Counted from the first letter of the stretch, positions 1 to 8,751 are shown. The stretch: 64,000 bases of DNA from Anaerostipes caccae L1-92 (GCF_014467075.1 NZ_AP023027.1:3261501-3325500); one strand, 5' to 3'. Notes: generated by a model not told the origin, from the sequence alone. Program-made: numbers and translations.

Positions 1-1277
1 TTTTCCGGAATCCAGTTGACGGTATTGTTGTTCTTGATCAGCTGGTCTTTTACATCCGTCATCTTAATAAACCAGGATTCTCTCGCATAGTAGATCAGCG
101 GAGTATCACATCTCCAGCAGTGAGGATAACTGTGCTCAAAGTCAAGTGCCGCAAATAAGAGACCTCTTTCTTCCAGATCTTTCAGGATCAGTTTATCCGC
201 ATCTTTACAGAACGTTCCTGCCCAAGGTGTCTCTTTTGTCATCTCACCTTTTTCATCCACAAGCTGTACGAACGGCAGTCCGTATTTTCTGCCGACCTGA
301 GCATCGTCCTCACCAAATGCAGGGGCGATGTGGACCACTCCTGTACCGTCTGTCAGCGTGACATAGGTATCGCAGGTTACGTAATATGCCTTCTCTTTCG
401 GTGTCACAAACGGGAACAGCGGCTCGTACTCCTTATATTCCAGGTCTGTTCCTTTGTATGTCTCAAGCACCTTGTATTCACCTTCGAGTACACTGTCACA
501 GAGCGCTTCTGCCAGATAATAAGTATATCCGTCATTTTCCACTTTGACATAAGTCTCATTCGGATTCACACAGAGTGCCACATTAGAAGGAAGGGTCCAT
601 GGGGTTGTGGTCCAAGCCAGAATATATGCGTCCTCATCCTTCACTTTAAATCTTGCAATGGCTGATTTTTCTTTTACATCTTTATATCCCTGGGCTACCT
701 CATGGGAAGAAAGCGGGGTTCCGCAGCGAGGGCAGTAAGGTACAATCTTATATCCCTTATAAAGGAGACCTTTATCCCAGATCTGTTTTAATGCCCACCA
801 GACGGATTCGATATAGTCGTTGTGATAAGTTACATAGGGATCATCCATATCTGCCCAAAAGCCTACCACACCTGAGAAATCTTCCCACATGCCTTTATAC
901 TTCCAGACACTTTCTTTACATTCTTTAATGAAAGGAGCCAGTCCGTATTCTTCGATCTGTTCTTTTCCGTCTAATCCAAGCTTCTTTTCCACTTCCAGTT
1001 CTACCGGAAGACCATGGGTGTCCCACCCTGCCTTACGGATGATCTTGTGGCCTTTCATCGTCTGATAGCGCGGGATCATATCCTTGATGACGCGTGTCAG
1101 AACATGGCCGATATGGGGTTTTCCGTTTGCTGTCGGAGGCCCGTCATAAAAAGTATAGGTGTCATCCCCTTTTCTCTCTTCGATACTCTTTTCAAAAATC
1201 TTGTGTTCTTTCCAGAACTCAACGGTCTGCTTCTCGCGGTCAACAAAATTCAGGTCGGAAGATACTTTCTTGTACAT
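1..1277 (-). CDS. ileS: Isoleucyl-tRNA synthetase, 3' end cut by window edge
   Basis: Class I aminoacyl-tRNA synthetase that charges tRNA-Ile in the cytoplasm. About 425 codons are present and the reading frame runs open to base 1, so the C-terminal half (KMSKS loop, anticodon-binding and zinc regions) lies outside the window. The HIGH signature is at residues 55-58, after the usual YDGPPTANG stretch, and the editing domain follows ([11 protein letters not shown]). The start is the ATG at 1275-1277, seven to ten bases after a GGAG site. The T-box leader directly upstream with an Ile specifier codon confirms the amino acid specificity. Confidence 0.97.
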   Translation of the reverse strand, partial: MYKKVSSDLNFVDREKQTVEFWKEHKIFEKSIEERKGDDTYTFYDGPPTANGKPHIGHVLTRVIKDMIPRYQTMKGHKIIRKAGWDTHGLPVELEVEKKLGLDGKEQIEEYGLAPFIKECKESVWKYKGMWEDFSGVVGFWADMDDPYVTYHNDYIESVWWALKQIWDKGLLYKGYKIVPYCPRCGTPLSSHEVAQGYKDVKEKSAIARFKVKDEDAYILAWTTTPWTLPSNVALCVNPNETYVKVENDGYTYYLAEALCDSVLEGEYKVLETYKGTDLEYKEYEPLFPFVTPKEKAYYVTCDTYVTLTDGTGVVHIAPAFGEDDAQVGRKYGLPFVQLVDEKGEMTKETPWAGTFCKDADKLILKDLEERGLLFAALDFEHSYPHCWRCDTPLIYYARESWFIKMTDVKDQLIKNNNTVNWIPE

Positions 1278-1362
1278 CGTCTATTTCTCCTTTTTTATTA
1301 ATTTTGATTTTCTTAGACGGCGTTTTTATTTCATAGGGAAGTTCTGCGGCCTTCCCTGTAAA

Positions 1363-1600
1363 ATAAAAAAGTGCTGTCCTAAAATAGGACAACACTTGCT
1401 GCTTCTATACCACCTATTTCACATACTGACATATGTTATCCTGATAACGGAGGATGCCGGCACAGCTTACTTTGTTCAGCTTGCAGCTCAAGAGTGATAT
1501 TCCTTATGTGCTACTTGCATCAGGCTCCCACCGCCCCTGACTCGCTCTCTGCTTTTACAGCATAAGTACTGTCTCTGTCAACGCTCTTTGAAAATGTTTA
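1363..1600 (-). promoter_or_regulatory. T-box riboswitch, isoleucine-specific, before ileS
   Basis: Tandem Stem I-like pairings (about 1500-1600) lead to an Ile specifier codon AUC at 1496-1498, within GGAATATCACTC. The T-box AGGTGGTA is at about 1408-1418; its UGGU would pair with the ACCA end of uncharged tRNA-Ile. A strong intrinsic terminator follows (stem GTGCTGTCCTA/TAGGACAACAC, 1371-1395, then a T-run to 1363). Uncharged tRNA-Ile should favour the antiterminator and switch on ileS. The bases after the T-box core (ATAGAAGC) deviate from the common ACCGCG. The stem I boundaries are approximate. Confidence 0.88.
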
Positions 1601-1634
1601 TTTGTGTTTATTTTAGTATAGGCATTTTTAAATG

Positions 1635-2129
1635 TCAACCATCTTCATGAATTTCTGTTCCCGACATCAGAAACCGCAGGTCCGCATCTGTAAAATCACG
1701 CGGAAGACAGCTCCACCGTCCGTAATAAGAACAGCCCTCTGACACAATATCTTTCATTCTCCCTGCACAAGACTTTTCGCTGGATGCGATCATGTGATCT
1801 TCCGGATTCTTTGATAAAAAAGGAAACGTATTGTCCAAAAATTCCGGCAGCTCTTCCCGCAGGAATTTTTGAAAATTTCTTTCATTGGGCATTTGCACAA
1901 AAAAGCTTCTCGCTGCCTCCGGCATGATAACAGCCATATTCTCTTCCCCGGCAATCTGCTCTATATTTGTTCTGCGGACCCAGAAAGAAGCATCCTGGCT
2001 CTGGCCGTGCAGCAGAGTACAGATCTTAATCTTCTTTTTACCGATCTGTCCATATTCCGGAAAAATCATATGAATAACCGTATCTTTTCCCAATGACCTG
2101 GAATAAAAATCACAGAGTATGTACGCCAA
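1635..2129 (-). CDS. Degenerate esterase paralogue (likely inactive)
   Basis: 164 residues, starting at a TTG that follows GGGGAGGTG and 2 bases after the upstream esterase stop. The N-terminus (CDFYSRSLGK) matches the neighbouring esterase (CNFYSRALGR), and the LLHG oxyanion region survives. Where the nucleophile motif GLSMGGYG should be, the sequence reads ASSEKSCAG, and the C-terminal third carrying the Asp and His of the triad is missing (164 against about 260 residues). It is therefore a diverged tandem duplicate, either a pseudo-enzyme or a decaying gene. No internal stop or frameshift is visible, so it may still be translated. Confidence 0.7.
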   Translation of the reverse strand: MAYILCDFYSRSLGKDTVIHMIFPEYGQIGKKKIKICTLLHGQSQDASFWVRRTNIEQIAGEENMAVIMPEAARSFFVQMPNERNFQKFLREELPEFLDNTFPFLSKNPEDHMIASSEKSCAGRMKDIVSEGCSYYGRWSCLPRDFTDADLRFLMSGTEIHEDG

Positions 2130-2131
2130 AG

Positions 2132-2911
2132 CTACACCTCCCCGTCTGAGATATACTCTCTTTTAAATGAAAACCATCTGACTGAGCGGCGGAGGGCTTC
2201 TTCCCAAAATACCCAGTCATGTCCTCCCGGCCATTCTTCGAACGTAAGCCCTGCCCCCATATGGTTCAGTTTATTCTTAAAGAGCAGATTAAACCTGTAT
2301 AAAAAGTCTTCCGTACCGCAGCATTGATAGATGTCAGGCAGATGCTCTGTTTTCCCCCGGTGCATTTCCAGCAGATGATAAATGTCTGCCGGACTGCCCT
2401 TTATTTTGTCTAAATCTCCGAAAATGGATGTATAAAATGTCTCATCCATTTCGTAATCCCCAAGAAATTCTTCCCGTTCCTTCGTATCGGACATGACAAC
2501 CCCGATCTCTCTCACCATGTCAAGGCTCCCTGAAAATGTTGCCGCTTTGGCAAACCGTTCCGGTTTAAGCAGCGCAAGTTTCATGGCTCCGTATCCTCCC
2601 ATGGAAAGTCCAGCCGTAAATGTATCTTCCCTTTTTTCAGATACCGGAAAATAACTTCTTATGACCTCCGGCAGTTCCTCGCTCAGATAGGTCCAGTAGT
2701 TTTCTCCGCACACTGTATCGGTGTAATAGCTGAGGCCTCCGTCCGGCATAACGACTAAAACTTTCAGACCGGAAAAAATCCGTTCCACAGGCACTCTGCG
2801 GTGCCACTTTGTCTCGTTGTCCCCTCCCCCGTGCAGAAGGTAAAGCACCTGAAGCTTTCCTCCCACCGTTTCCTTCGGCAGAGCCGCATAGAACCTGGTA
2901 CTGCGTCCCAA
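2132..2911 (-). CDS. Tributyrin/acetyl esterase family (alpha/beta hydrolase)
   Basis: Putative esterase family (EstA/esterase D-like fold). The nucleophile elbow is GLSMGGYG, the oxyanion strand is YLLHGGGDNET, and a likely Asp (CGTEDFLYRF) and His (GGHDWVFWEE) complete the triad. It would remove short acyl groups from a small or sugar ester. It is the fifth gene behind the mannose-type PTS, 64 bases after IID, which suggests a role in deacylating the imported substrate (inference). The TTG at 2909-2911 has a poor ribosome site, and the family's N-terminal strand (CNFYSRALG) continues upstream in frame, so the true start is probably a non-ATG codon near 2941 behind AAGGTGG. Confidence 0.85.
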   Translation of the reverse strand: MGRSTRFYAALPKETVGGKLQVLYLLHGGGDNETKWHRRVPVERIFSGLKVLVVMPDGGLSYYTDTVCGENYWTYLSEELPEVIRSYFPVSEKREDTFTAGLSMGGYGAMKLALLKPERFAKAATFSGSLDMVREIGVVMSDTKEREEFLGDYEMDETFYTSIFGDLDKIKGSPADIYHLLEMHRGKTEHLPDIYQCCGTEDFLYRFNLLFKNKLNHMGAGLTFEEWPGGHDWVFWEEALRRSVRWFSFKREYISDGEV

Positions 2912-2975
2912 CGCCCTGGAGTAAAAATTACAGCTGATCAGACTGATAATACCACCTTCTTTATTTTCATTATAT

Positions 2976-3818
2976 TTATAATACTTTCAGCAAAGATCCC
3001 ACTACACACACAAGAATAATCAGGATGACAATTTTCGGTGCAGACATCTTCCTTCCCTTTAGTCCGAAATATGCCAGAAAAATCACCAGCAGAGGCAATA
3101 TTCCGGGTGCGATGGAGTCCAGTGTCTCCTGCAGGTTAAAAGACTTTGTTTTGACTACTGTGGACAGGCTGACCAAACCTGCGGATAACGCACCCATCAT
3201 AAACATACCGATCATATTTGCACCGTTTATCATATCCTTTAATTTACCGGAGGACATGATATTCTTCACAGAAGAACGTCCCATTTTGTATCCGGCTCTG
3301 TGGAAGATCAGCCCTTCTACATACATAGCCGCCCCTAACAGGAACATGATAATCGGAGCCGCCAGACTTCCTTTCATCGCAAAGCTGCAGCAGAATGCGC
3401 TTACAAGAGTAAAGATCGTCGCCAGATCCACCGTATCGCCGATTCCTGCAACCGGTCCCATGAGGCCGGTCTTGTAACTGGTGATCATTTCTCCGGGCAT
3501 TTTCTTATGTTTTGCCCTCTCTTCTTCCATCGCAATGGCGCTTCCGAAAATCATGCTGCCCCATGTTGCCTCTGTATTAAAAAACGCAAGATGCCGCTTT
3601 AGCGCTTCGGAAAGATCCTCTTTCTCCGGATATAACTTTTCCAGGATCGGGATCATGCTCGCCCCATATGCAAGGCCCTGCATCCTCTCATAGTTGGCGC
3701 TTATTTCCGCCGTCATCCACCAGCGGAAGTAGGCTTTGTCAATATCCTTTTTGGTGAGGACTGAGCCTTCTCTGCTTTCTGATTCAACTGCTTCTTTTAC
3801 CTTCATATCTTCACTCAT
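2976..3818 (-). CDS. PTS mannose/fructose/sorbose-type EIID
   Basis: 280-residue membrane component of a mannose-family phosphotransferase permease; with IIC it forms the translocation channel. The N-terminal region (TKKDIDKAYFRWWMTAEIS) and the central YKTGLMGPVAGIGDTVD segment are typical of EIID, with several hydrophobic segments and a C-terminal membrane anchor (IVILIILVCVVGSLL). It overlaps the IIC gene by 8 bases, so translation is probably coupled. The sugar cannot be read from the sequence. Confidence 0.93.
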   Translation of the reverse strand: MSEDMKVKEAVESESREGSVLTKKDIDKAYFRWWMTAEISANYERMQGLAYGASMIPILEKLYPEKEDLSEALKRHLAFFNTEATWGSMIFGSAIAMEEERAKHKKMPGEMITSYKTGLMGPVAGIGDTVDLATIFTLVSAFCCSFAMKGSLAAPIIMFLLGAAMYVEGLIFHRAGYKMGRSSVKNIMSSGKLKDMINGANMIGMFMMGALSAGLVSLSTVVKTKSFNLQETLDSIAPGILPLLVIFLAYFGLKGRKMSAPKIVILIILVCVVGSLLKVL

Positions 3819-4575
3819 CAGCCAGTTCCTCCTTTACTTCCCTCTTCAGTACAATGGCTGTGACTGCAATGCAGACTGCAAACACGCCCGCAACCAGTGT
3901 ATTGATATTTGCTATCTTCACCAGGTAAAAACCGATGAGAAACAGCGGGATATATTTTGCTTTTCCTATCATGTAAATGATCATTGCAAATCCCACGGCA
4001 GGCAGCACTCCTCCGGCAACTTCCAGCCCGTGCATCAGCCACTCGGGAATTGCATTCAAAACAGGTTTTACTACGTCGGCTCCAAAAATATTTACCAGAA
4101 ATACCGGCAGGAAAAAGAGCAGTGCACTGAGAAGAAACGGCCAGATACTTGCACACCGCCATACCCCCTTCATGTTGCCTTCCTCTGCATACTTATCGGC
4201 CTTTACAACAAACATGCAGTTTGCAATCTTTTTAAAGTTATAAAGGAATGCTCCCAGAAGCCCAACCGGCACGGCCAGAGAAATCGCTACCTCCGGTGCC
4301 ATCCCGGTCTTTAGGGCAATGGGGATGACACATGCTGCGGCTATTCCTTCATCCGCCGGCAGCTGTCCTCCCGGTGCGAAGACTCCCAGGTAGATCAATT
4401 TAATACTGCCGGCCAAAATAATACCTGTTGCAATATCTCCGTAGATCAGTCCTGCGACCAATCCCATGGTAAACGGCGTTCCCACTGATATCCACAATGT
4501 ATATCCCAGATATCCGTTGGCTATCCAATAGAGCACACCCATGGCGATGGCCATGATTAACGTCTGTACATCCAT
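3811..4575 (-). CDS. PTS mannose/fructose/sorbose-type EIIC
   Basis: 254 residues, almost entirely hydrophobic, typical length for ManY/SorA-type EIIC. Family signatures include LVAGLIYGDIATGIILAGS near the N-terminus and APGGQLPADEGIAAAC in the middle. It sits in the membrane and pairs with EIID to bind and move the sugar. It starts 12 bases after the IIB stop, with an AAGGAGGA ribosome site. Confidence 0.93.
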   Translation of the reverse strand: MDVQTLIMAIAMGVLYWIANGYLGYTLWISVGTPFTMGLVAGLIYGDIATGIILAGSIKLIYLGVFAPGGQLPADEGIAAACVIPIALKTGMAPEVAISLAVPVGLLGAFLYNFKKIANCMFVVKADKYAEEGNMKGVWRCASIWPFLLSALLFFLPVFLVNIFGADVVKPVLNAIPEWLMHGLEVAGGVLPAVGFAMIIYMIGKAKYIPLFLIGFYLVKIANINTLVAGVFAVCIAVTAIVLKREVKEELADE

Positions 4576-4587
4576 AACAAATCCTCC

Positions 4588-5064
4588 TTATAGTTTTTCT
4601 TTAATTTTTGAAAGTTCTGCATAAGAGTCGTCCGGTGTGGACTGAAGAATTACCTGTATCCCTGTATCGCTGATCTTTTCCAGCTTCTCATACTCAGACG
4701 CACTCATATAAATGCTGCTGTAAACAAGGGCTTTTCCCGCATCCGTAGGTATTCCTCCCACGACCAGCTTTGAGAATATCACACCGTCAGAAAAAGCTTC
4801 AAAACAGGATTCTACATTCTTAAACAGTAAAAACACACTCCCTTTCGTTCCTTCCAAAAAACTTTTTGCCTGGTCTGTCTCCACCACATCCACTTTCGTT
4901 CCTGCCGGCGCGGCCATCGCATAGATATCATCCATAAAATCATCCTGCGCCAGCTCTGTATCCACAATGACAATGCGCTTTGCGGGATAAGCCTTCATCC
5001 ATTTCGTCACTACCTGTCCGTGAATCAGCCTGTAGTCGATCCTTGCAATTTGAATCTCAGCCAT
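4588..5064 (-). CDS. PTS mannose/fructose/sorbose-type EIIB
   Basis: 158-residue cytoplasmic phosphocarrier that takes phosphate from IIA and passes it to the sugar. The phosphorylated His is His15 in RIDYRLIHGQV. The start was placed at the ATG after AAAGGAGGAAGGAAA at about 5064, which gives the family-typical N-terminus MAEIQIARIDYR; a longer in-frame extension upstream has no support. It overlaps the 3' end of IIA by 8 bases. Confidence 0.93.
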   Translation of the reverse strand: MAEIQIARIDYRLIHGQVVTKWMKAYPAKRIVIVDTELAQDDFMDDIYAMAAPAGTKVDVVETDQAKSFLEGTKGSVFLLFKNVESCFEAFSDGVIFSKLVVGGIPTDAGKALVYSSIYMSASEYEKLEKISDTGIQVILQSTPDDSYAELSKIKEKL

Positions 5065-5473
5065 TTTCCTTCCTCCTTTCATTAAAAAGATCACTGATGA
5101 TAACCGATCCTTTTCTCGCCGCTTCAACACAGCGCTCTGCAGTTTCTGAAAGACCCAGCTCCTCTCTCACATTTATAAACTCAAGTATCATCGGCAGGCT
5201 CGCTCCGGAAATTACTTTAATGTTTTTATTTCTGGAGTATTTAAGTGACAGATTGGCCGGAGTCCCTCCCCAGATATCCGTAAAGACAATCCCTCCTTCC
5301 TCATCGTCCATCTCATCCAGCAGTTTTTTCAGCTGAAGTCCTGTTCTCTCAATATTATCCCCGGGATTCAGGGACCATGCGGCACATTTGTCCACCGGTC
5401 CCACGACCAGTGATACACTATTCAGCAGCTCTTTTCCAAACCCTCCGTGCGCTGCTATCACCATTTCAATCAT
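5057..5473 (-). CDS. PTS mannose/fructose/sorbose-type EIIA
   Basis: 138-residue cytoplasmic EIIA of the mannose family. The HPr-phosphorylated His is His9 in MIEMVIAAHGGFG; the GGIVFTDIWGGTPAN region is the usual second motif. First gene of the IIA-IIB-IIC-IID-esterase operon, behind a ribosome site AAAGGAGGG and a sigma-54 promoter about 50 bases upstream. Phosphorylated IIA/IIB probably also signal to LevR, whose gene is upstream. Confidence 0.93.
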   Translation of the reverse strand: MIEMVIAAHGGFGKELLNSVSLVVGPVDKCAAWSLNPGDNIERTGLQLKKLLDEMDDEEGGIVFTDIWGGTPANLSLKYSRNKNIKVISGASLPMILEFINVREELGLSETAERCVEAARKGSVIISDLFNERRKENG

Positions 5474-5524
5474 CTCGGCCCTCCTTTTGCATGCAGCTGT
5501 AAATTGTTTATATAAAGCTATACA

Positions 5525-5541
5525 GCAATTTTTGTGCCAAC
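5525..5541 (-). promoter_or_regulatory. Sigma-54 (-24/-12) promoter of the PTS operon
   Basis: Read on the minus strand: TTGGCACAAAAATTGCT, with GG and GC separated by exactly ten bases, close to the consensus TGGCACG-N4-TTGCW. It lies about 55 bases before the IIA start codon and directly downstream of levR, which encodes a sigma-54 activator. Transcription should start near 5512. No obvious upstream enhancer palindrome was found in the 40 bases before levR; it may lie inside the levR 3' end. Confidence 0.9.
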
Positions 5542-5561
5542 TTTTAATGCAAAAACTTCAG

Positions 5562-5593
5562 AGAAAAAAGAAAGCCCTGCATTTTCATGCAGG
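5562..5593 (-). terminator. Intrinsic terminator of levR
   Basis: Stem CCTGCAT/ATGCAGG (5576-5593) followed on the minus strand by a T-rich run (5562-5573). The levR stop codon TGA (5585-5587) lies in the hairpin loop, so the gene ends inside its own terminator, only about 20 bases before the sigma-54 promoter. Confidence 0.8.
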
Positions 5594-8257
5594 ACCTCCG
5601 CTTTTCCCGGTGATTAATTCATAAATTAATTTCAGCTCTTTTTGATTTACTGACACATTATATTTAGATTCTATGACAGAAAAGCTGTTTTTTGCGTTTA
5701 TAATAAACTCAGAATGACACTTGGCAAATTGTGATTCATCTTCTAAAGGCAGCCGCCCTTTTTCCAGAATCAGGCGTTCCACCATAATACTGATATGGAT
5801 ATACAGCATTTTTTTCAAATCCACCGAAAATGCCGATCGGCTGAAATCCTCTATCTTCTCTACGGCTTCTTCCACATCCACGATGATCTTATCGGGATTC
5901 AGTATCGTCAGCTGTCCTATAATATTTCTCATACTGAAACCCTTAATGATATTTGTCATCACCTGTCGGATCACCCTCTCTGTATACTTGCCTCTTAAGC
6001 CGTCTTCTATCAGAGCCTTCCCCTTCTCCGTTACAAGGTCGTTTAAGAGCAGCACCGGCTTTTCCGGAAGATTCAGTTCAATCGTAGAAATAATAAACAG
6101 TACATTATATTTGTGAAACACTTCACACTGCAGTTTTTCAGACGCCAGTTCCTGATATTCGCATGCTTCGATCTCAACCTCTGTCTCGCGGAAACCTTCC
6201 CTTAACATATCCCGTATTTTCAGTGCCGTTCCAATGCCGGTAATACAGCAGACCACAACGGCATCTGCCTTCCTGCGCTGTTTGATATAAGTAAAATTCG
6301 TGACATTATGTTTCACCACCTGCTCCACAACAAACTGAATTCCCTCTCTTTTGAGAATGCGTTCTCCCGCCTCCACTGCCATCTGTGTCGTAATATTATT
6401 GATGATTCCCAGATCTCCCTCTACGTCGTTTTGGATATCTTCCGCGATGTCCAGGAGTGATCCTGTATCTACAAACAGCAGAAGTCCTCTGGACGTATCG
6501 ACTCTTTTCAAATAATTTCTGATCTTCTTTACGACCTCTTTTTTAGAAATATCAAACGGCATATCGAATGCCTCAAAAATGTACTGTCCAAACATCCGGT
6601 TCGCCATACTCGCTATGCTGGAAGCCGTAGCGTGACCGTGAGCAACAATCACCGCATTGCTCAAATCATTCTGTACATCCATCCTGCAGTAAAAATAAAG
6701 TGCCGTAAATACCCGGATCATCTGCGGACAGGCCTCATAGTCAATGGTCTGTCTGGCCATTTCATAAAAAATTGCACTCATCTTATAGCATCTGTACAGC
6801 TGGCTTCTGATCAGCTCCTCGATCTTTCTCAGTTCCTCGACATCTTCTTCCGAAAATCCGTCGTCTCTGCTGAACAGCAGCAGTATCCTGCTTAATACTG
6901 TCAGCATTGTGCCGTTATACTGGAGTCCATAATTTTCCTGAAGGTAACCAAGGATCTTTTCGATCGCACCCTGATAGATTGCCTCCGACATTTCATCACT
7001 GGTTAATTCCATGACACTTCCCGTAAACTTTTCCAGCATCCTGTAAATCTTGGACCGGAAACGTTCCTGAGTCATCCCGTGATTTTGATAACGCCCGAGA
7101 AGACGGCAAAGTTCCGTCCAGTCCAGATTGTTCCGGATCTTTTCCCCCTTCGGTCCGGAACCCTTTTTCGGACTCCATTCTTTATCTATCAAAACCGCTT
7201 CCGTAATATACTGTATTTGGGTTTTTCCGCGCTCAAACCGGTAGTGGTCACTTAAATCTCGGATTTTGACCCTGACCTGTTCTGCCTTTTCCCGGCAGAA
7301 TGCACTGGCACAGCTTAACTTGACCGCATTTTTAATGCTTCCGATGTTTCCTTTTAAATCCAGCATTAAAAGCTGATTCACCACATTGCTGCTGACCAGA
7401 AAGCCGCAGCCCATCGTCTGTGCTTCCTGGAAAAACAGCCTGCAGATAATCTGAAACCGCTCCTCGATCGTTCTCTCCGCAAACGGAGGAATCTCAATCA
7501 TGACCGGAACTCTCCGGATAAAAGTATCCAGCATCGAACTGATATCCTCTGTCGTCGCAAAGATAAGGCGGACATCGACCCTGGATTCACTGCTGCTGTC
7601 ACCGATTTTTGCCACCACTCCCTTGTCGATATACCGGAACAGCTTTTCCTGTCCTTCCGGCGGGAGCCTGTGAAACTCATCCAAAAATAAATATCCTTTG
7701 TCCGCTTTTTGGAAAAGACCTTCTGTCGTCTCGGCTGCTCCGGTAAAGGCCCCTTTTTTGTATCCAAACAGTATGGAAGATAAAAGTTCCTGGTTATTCG
7801 CATAATCTGCACAGTTTAAAACAACAAACGGTGCATCTTCCGGGATCAGTTTCTTAAATTTTGCATAGCGGAATATGTATTCTGCCATCAGACTCTTTCC
7901 GACACCGCTGGGTCCGAGGATCATGACCGGCATCCCCCTGTTGGGGTAATTGGCGGCCAGGCGGCACTTCTCCACCTGTTCCCTCAGACTCTTATCAAAT
8001 CCTATAAACTCACGGAATGGATCTTCCTCCTCCTGATCTTCCTCCCTGCAGTCACAATAAAACAACACCGGCCTCGTCTTTTTCTTCCGGATCTTTCCCT
8101 CTGCGGCCAGTTCATTGAGCAGACTGCTTGCAAGATTTCTCGGTATTCCAAGACTTTGGGCGAGATGAGTAGCATCAACTCCCTGCGCCTCGCCTCTTGC
8201 CCTCTTTTCAACCTGCTCAAAGAGCCTGTCTTTGTTTGTCTTCTTCCCTCTCTCCAT
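5585..8257 (-). CDS. LevR-type sigma-54-dependent PTS operon activator
   Basis: 890 residues from the ATG behind GGAGGGAGGGCC. Order: N-terminal winged helix (about 10-70); AAA+ sigma-54 interaction domain with Walker A GPSGVGKS (115-122), GAFTGA (169-174) and Walker B LFLDE (190-194); PRD1 (about 430-530); mannose-type EIIA-like domain with AVIVAHGHAT (His540); EIIB-like domain (VVCCITGIGTALK, about 668-680); PRD2 with His821. It binds upstream DNA and remodels sigma-54 RNA polymerase at the PTS promoter, with activity set by PTS phosphorylation of the PRDs and EII-like domains. It is divergent from the HPr-like gene. Confidence 0.93.
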   Translation of the reverse strand: MERGKKTNKDRLFEQVEKRARGEAQGVDATHLAQSLGIPRNLASSLLNELAAEGKIRKKKTRPVLFYCDCREEDQEEEDPFREFIGFDKSLREQVEKCRLAANYPNRGMPVMILGPSGVGKSLMAEYIFRYAKFKKLIPEDAPFVVLNCADYANNQELLSSILFGYKKGAFTGAAETTEGLFQKADKGYLFLDEFHRLPPEGQEKLFRYIDKGVVAKIGDSSSESRVDVRLIFATTEDISSMLDTFIRRVPVMIEIPPFAERTIEERFQIICRLFFQEAQTMGCGFLVSSNVVNQLLMLDLKGNIGSIKNAVKLSCASAFCREKAEQVRVKIRDLSDHYRFERGKTQIQYITEAVLIDKEWSPKKGSGPKGEKIRNNLDWTELCRLLGRYQNHGMTQERFRSKIYRMLEKFTGSVMELTSDEMSEAIYQGAIEKILGYLQENYGLQYNGTMLTVLSRILLLFSRDDGFSEEDVEELRKIEELIRSQLYRCYKMSAIFYEMARQTIDYEACPQMIRVFTALYFYCRMDVQNDLSNAVIVAHGHATASSIASMANRMFGQYIFEAFDMPFDISKKEVVKKIRNYLKRVDTSRGLLLFVDTGSLLDIAEDIQNDVEGDLGIINNITTQMAVEAGERILKREGIQFVVEQVVKHNVTNFTYIKQRRKADAVVVCCITGIGTALKIRDMLREGFRETEVEIEACEYQELASEKLQCEVFHKYNVLFIISTIELNLPEKPVLLLNDLVTEKGKALIEDGLRGKYTERVIRQVMTNIIKGFSMRNIIGQLTILNPDKIIVDVEEAVEKIEDFSRSAFSVDLKKMLYIHISIMVERLILEKGRLPLEDESQFAKCHSEFIINAKNSFSVIESKYNVSVNQKELKLIYELITGKSGGPA

Positions 8258-8353
8258 GGCCCTCCCTCCGTCTTCCTCCGGATGATGAAATCTTAAGAAA
8301 TGACATAAAAAACTTTTTCTCCAAACAAATTTATGGATTTTCTCTTTCACAAT

Positions 8354-8411
8354 ATGTTACCATAGATAGTAATAAGATTATATCAAAATACCAAAATAAA
8401 TCAGGTAACAT
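8354..8411. promoter_or_regulatory. Inverted repeat between levR and the HPr gene
   Basis: ATGTTACC (8354-8361) and GGTAACAT (8404-8411) form a perfect 8-base inverted repeat with 42 bases between them, in the divergent intergenic region. The right arm sits just before the HPr ribosome site. It could be an operator pair or an mRNA stem. No clear -35/-10 pair was recognised for either gene. Confidence 0.35.
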
Positions 8412-8427
8412 TTGGAGGTTTTATCTC

Positions 8428-8685
8428 ATGAAAACACTTTCTTATAAAATCGAGGCGCCGAACGGACTCCATGCCCGTCCCTGCGTGTCTATCATTGCTT
8501 TAGCCAGAAACTCCGGCTGCTCCATCGTCCTTTCCTGCAGAGGTATTGAGGCTGCTGCCGAAAATCCCATTGATCTCATGGCCCTTGGGGCCGGATGCGG
8601 GGATGAGATATCCGTCACGGTTGAGGGACCGAATGAAGAATCCGTCGGAGAGCAGCTCCTGAATATACTGGAAACGGAACTCTAA
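8428..8685 (+). CDS. HPr family phosphocarrier, lacks Ser46
   Basis: 85 residues starting at the ATG behind TTTGGAGG. The active-site segment is NGLHARP with His15, which accepts phosphate from enzyme I and gives it to EIIA. The region around the HPr-kinase site aligns as ENPIDLMALG against KSIMGVMSLG, putting Asn at position 46 instead of Ser. It therefore cannot be phosphorylated by HPr kinase and should not act as a CcpA corepressor. Sitting divergent from levR, it looks like a dedicated phosphocarrier for this PTS rather than the global ptsH (inference). Confidence 0.88.
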   Translation: MKTLSYKIEAPNGLHARPCVSIIALARNSGCSIVLSCRGIEAAAENPIDLMALGAGCGDEISVTVEGPNEESVGEQLLNILETEL

Positions 8686-8710
8686 AATTCATCCCGCGAC
8701 GGAAACTGCA

Positions 8711-8751
8711 GTAAAAACTCATGATTTTTACTTTACATTTTATGATATAAT
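8711..8751 (+). promoter_or_regulatory. pncB promoter with overlapping 21-bp palindrome
   Basis: A TATAAT -10 element is at 8746-8751. The -35 region is covered by the perfect palindrome GTAAAAA-CTCATGA-TTTTTAC (8711-8731). A repressor bound there would block polymerase, so this is a candidate operator for pncB. The same repeat could only be a weak terminator for the HPr gene because the stem is AT-rich. It does not resemble the NiaR site I know. Confidence 0.5.
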
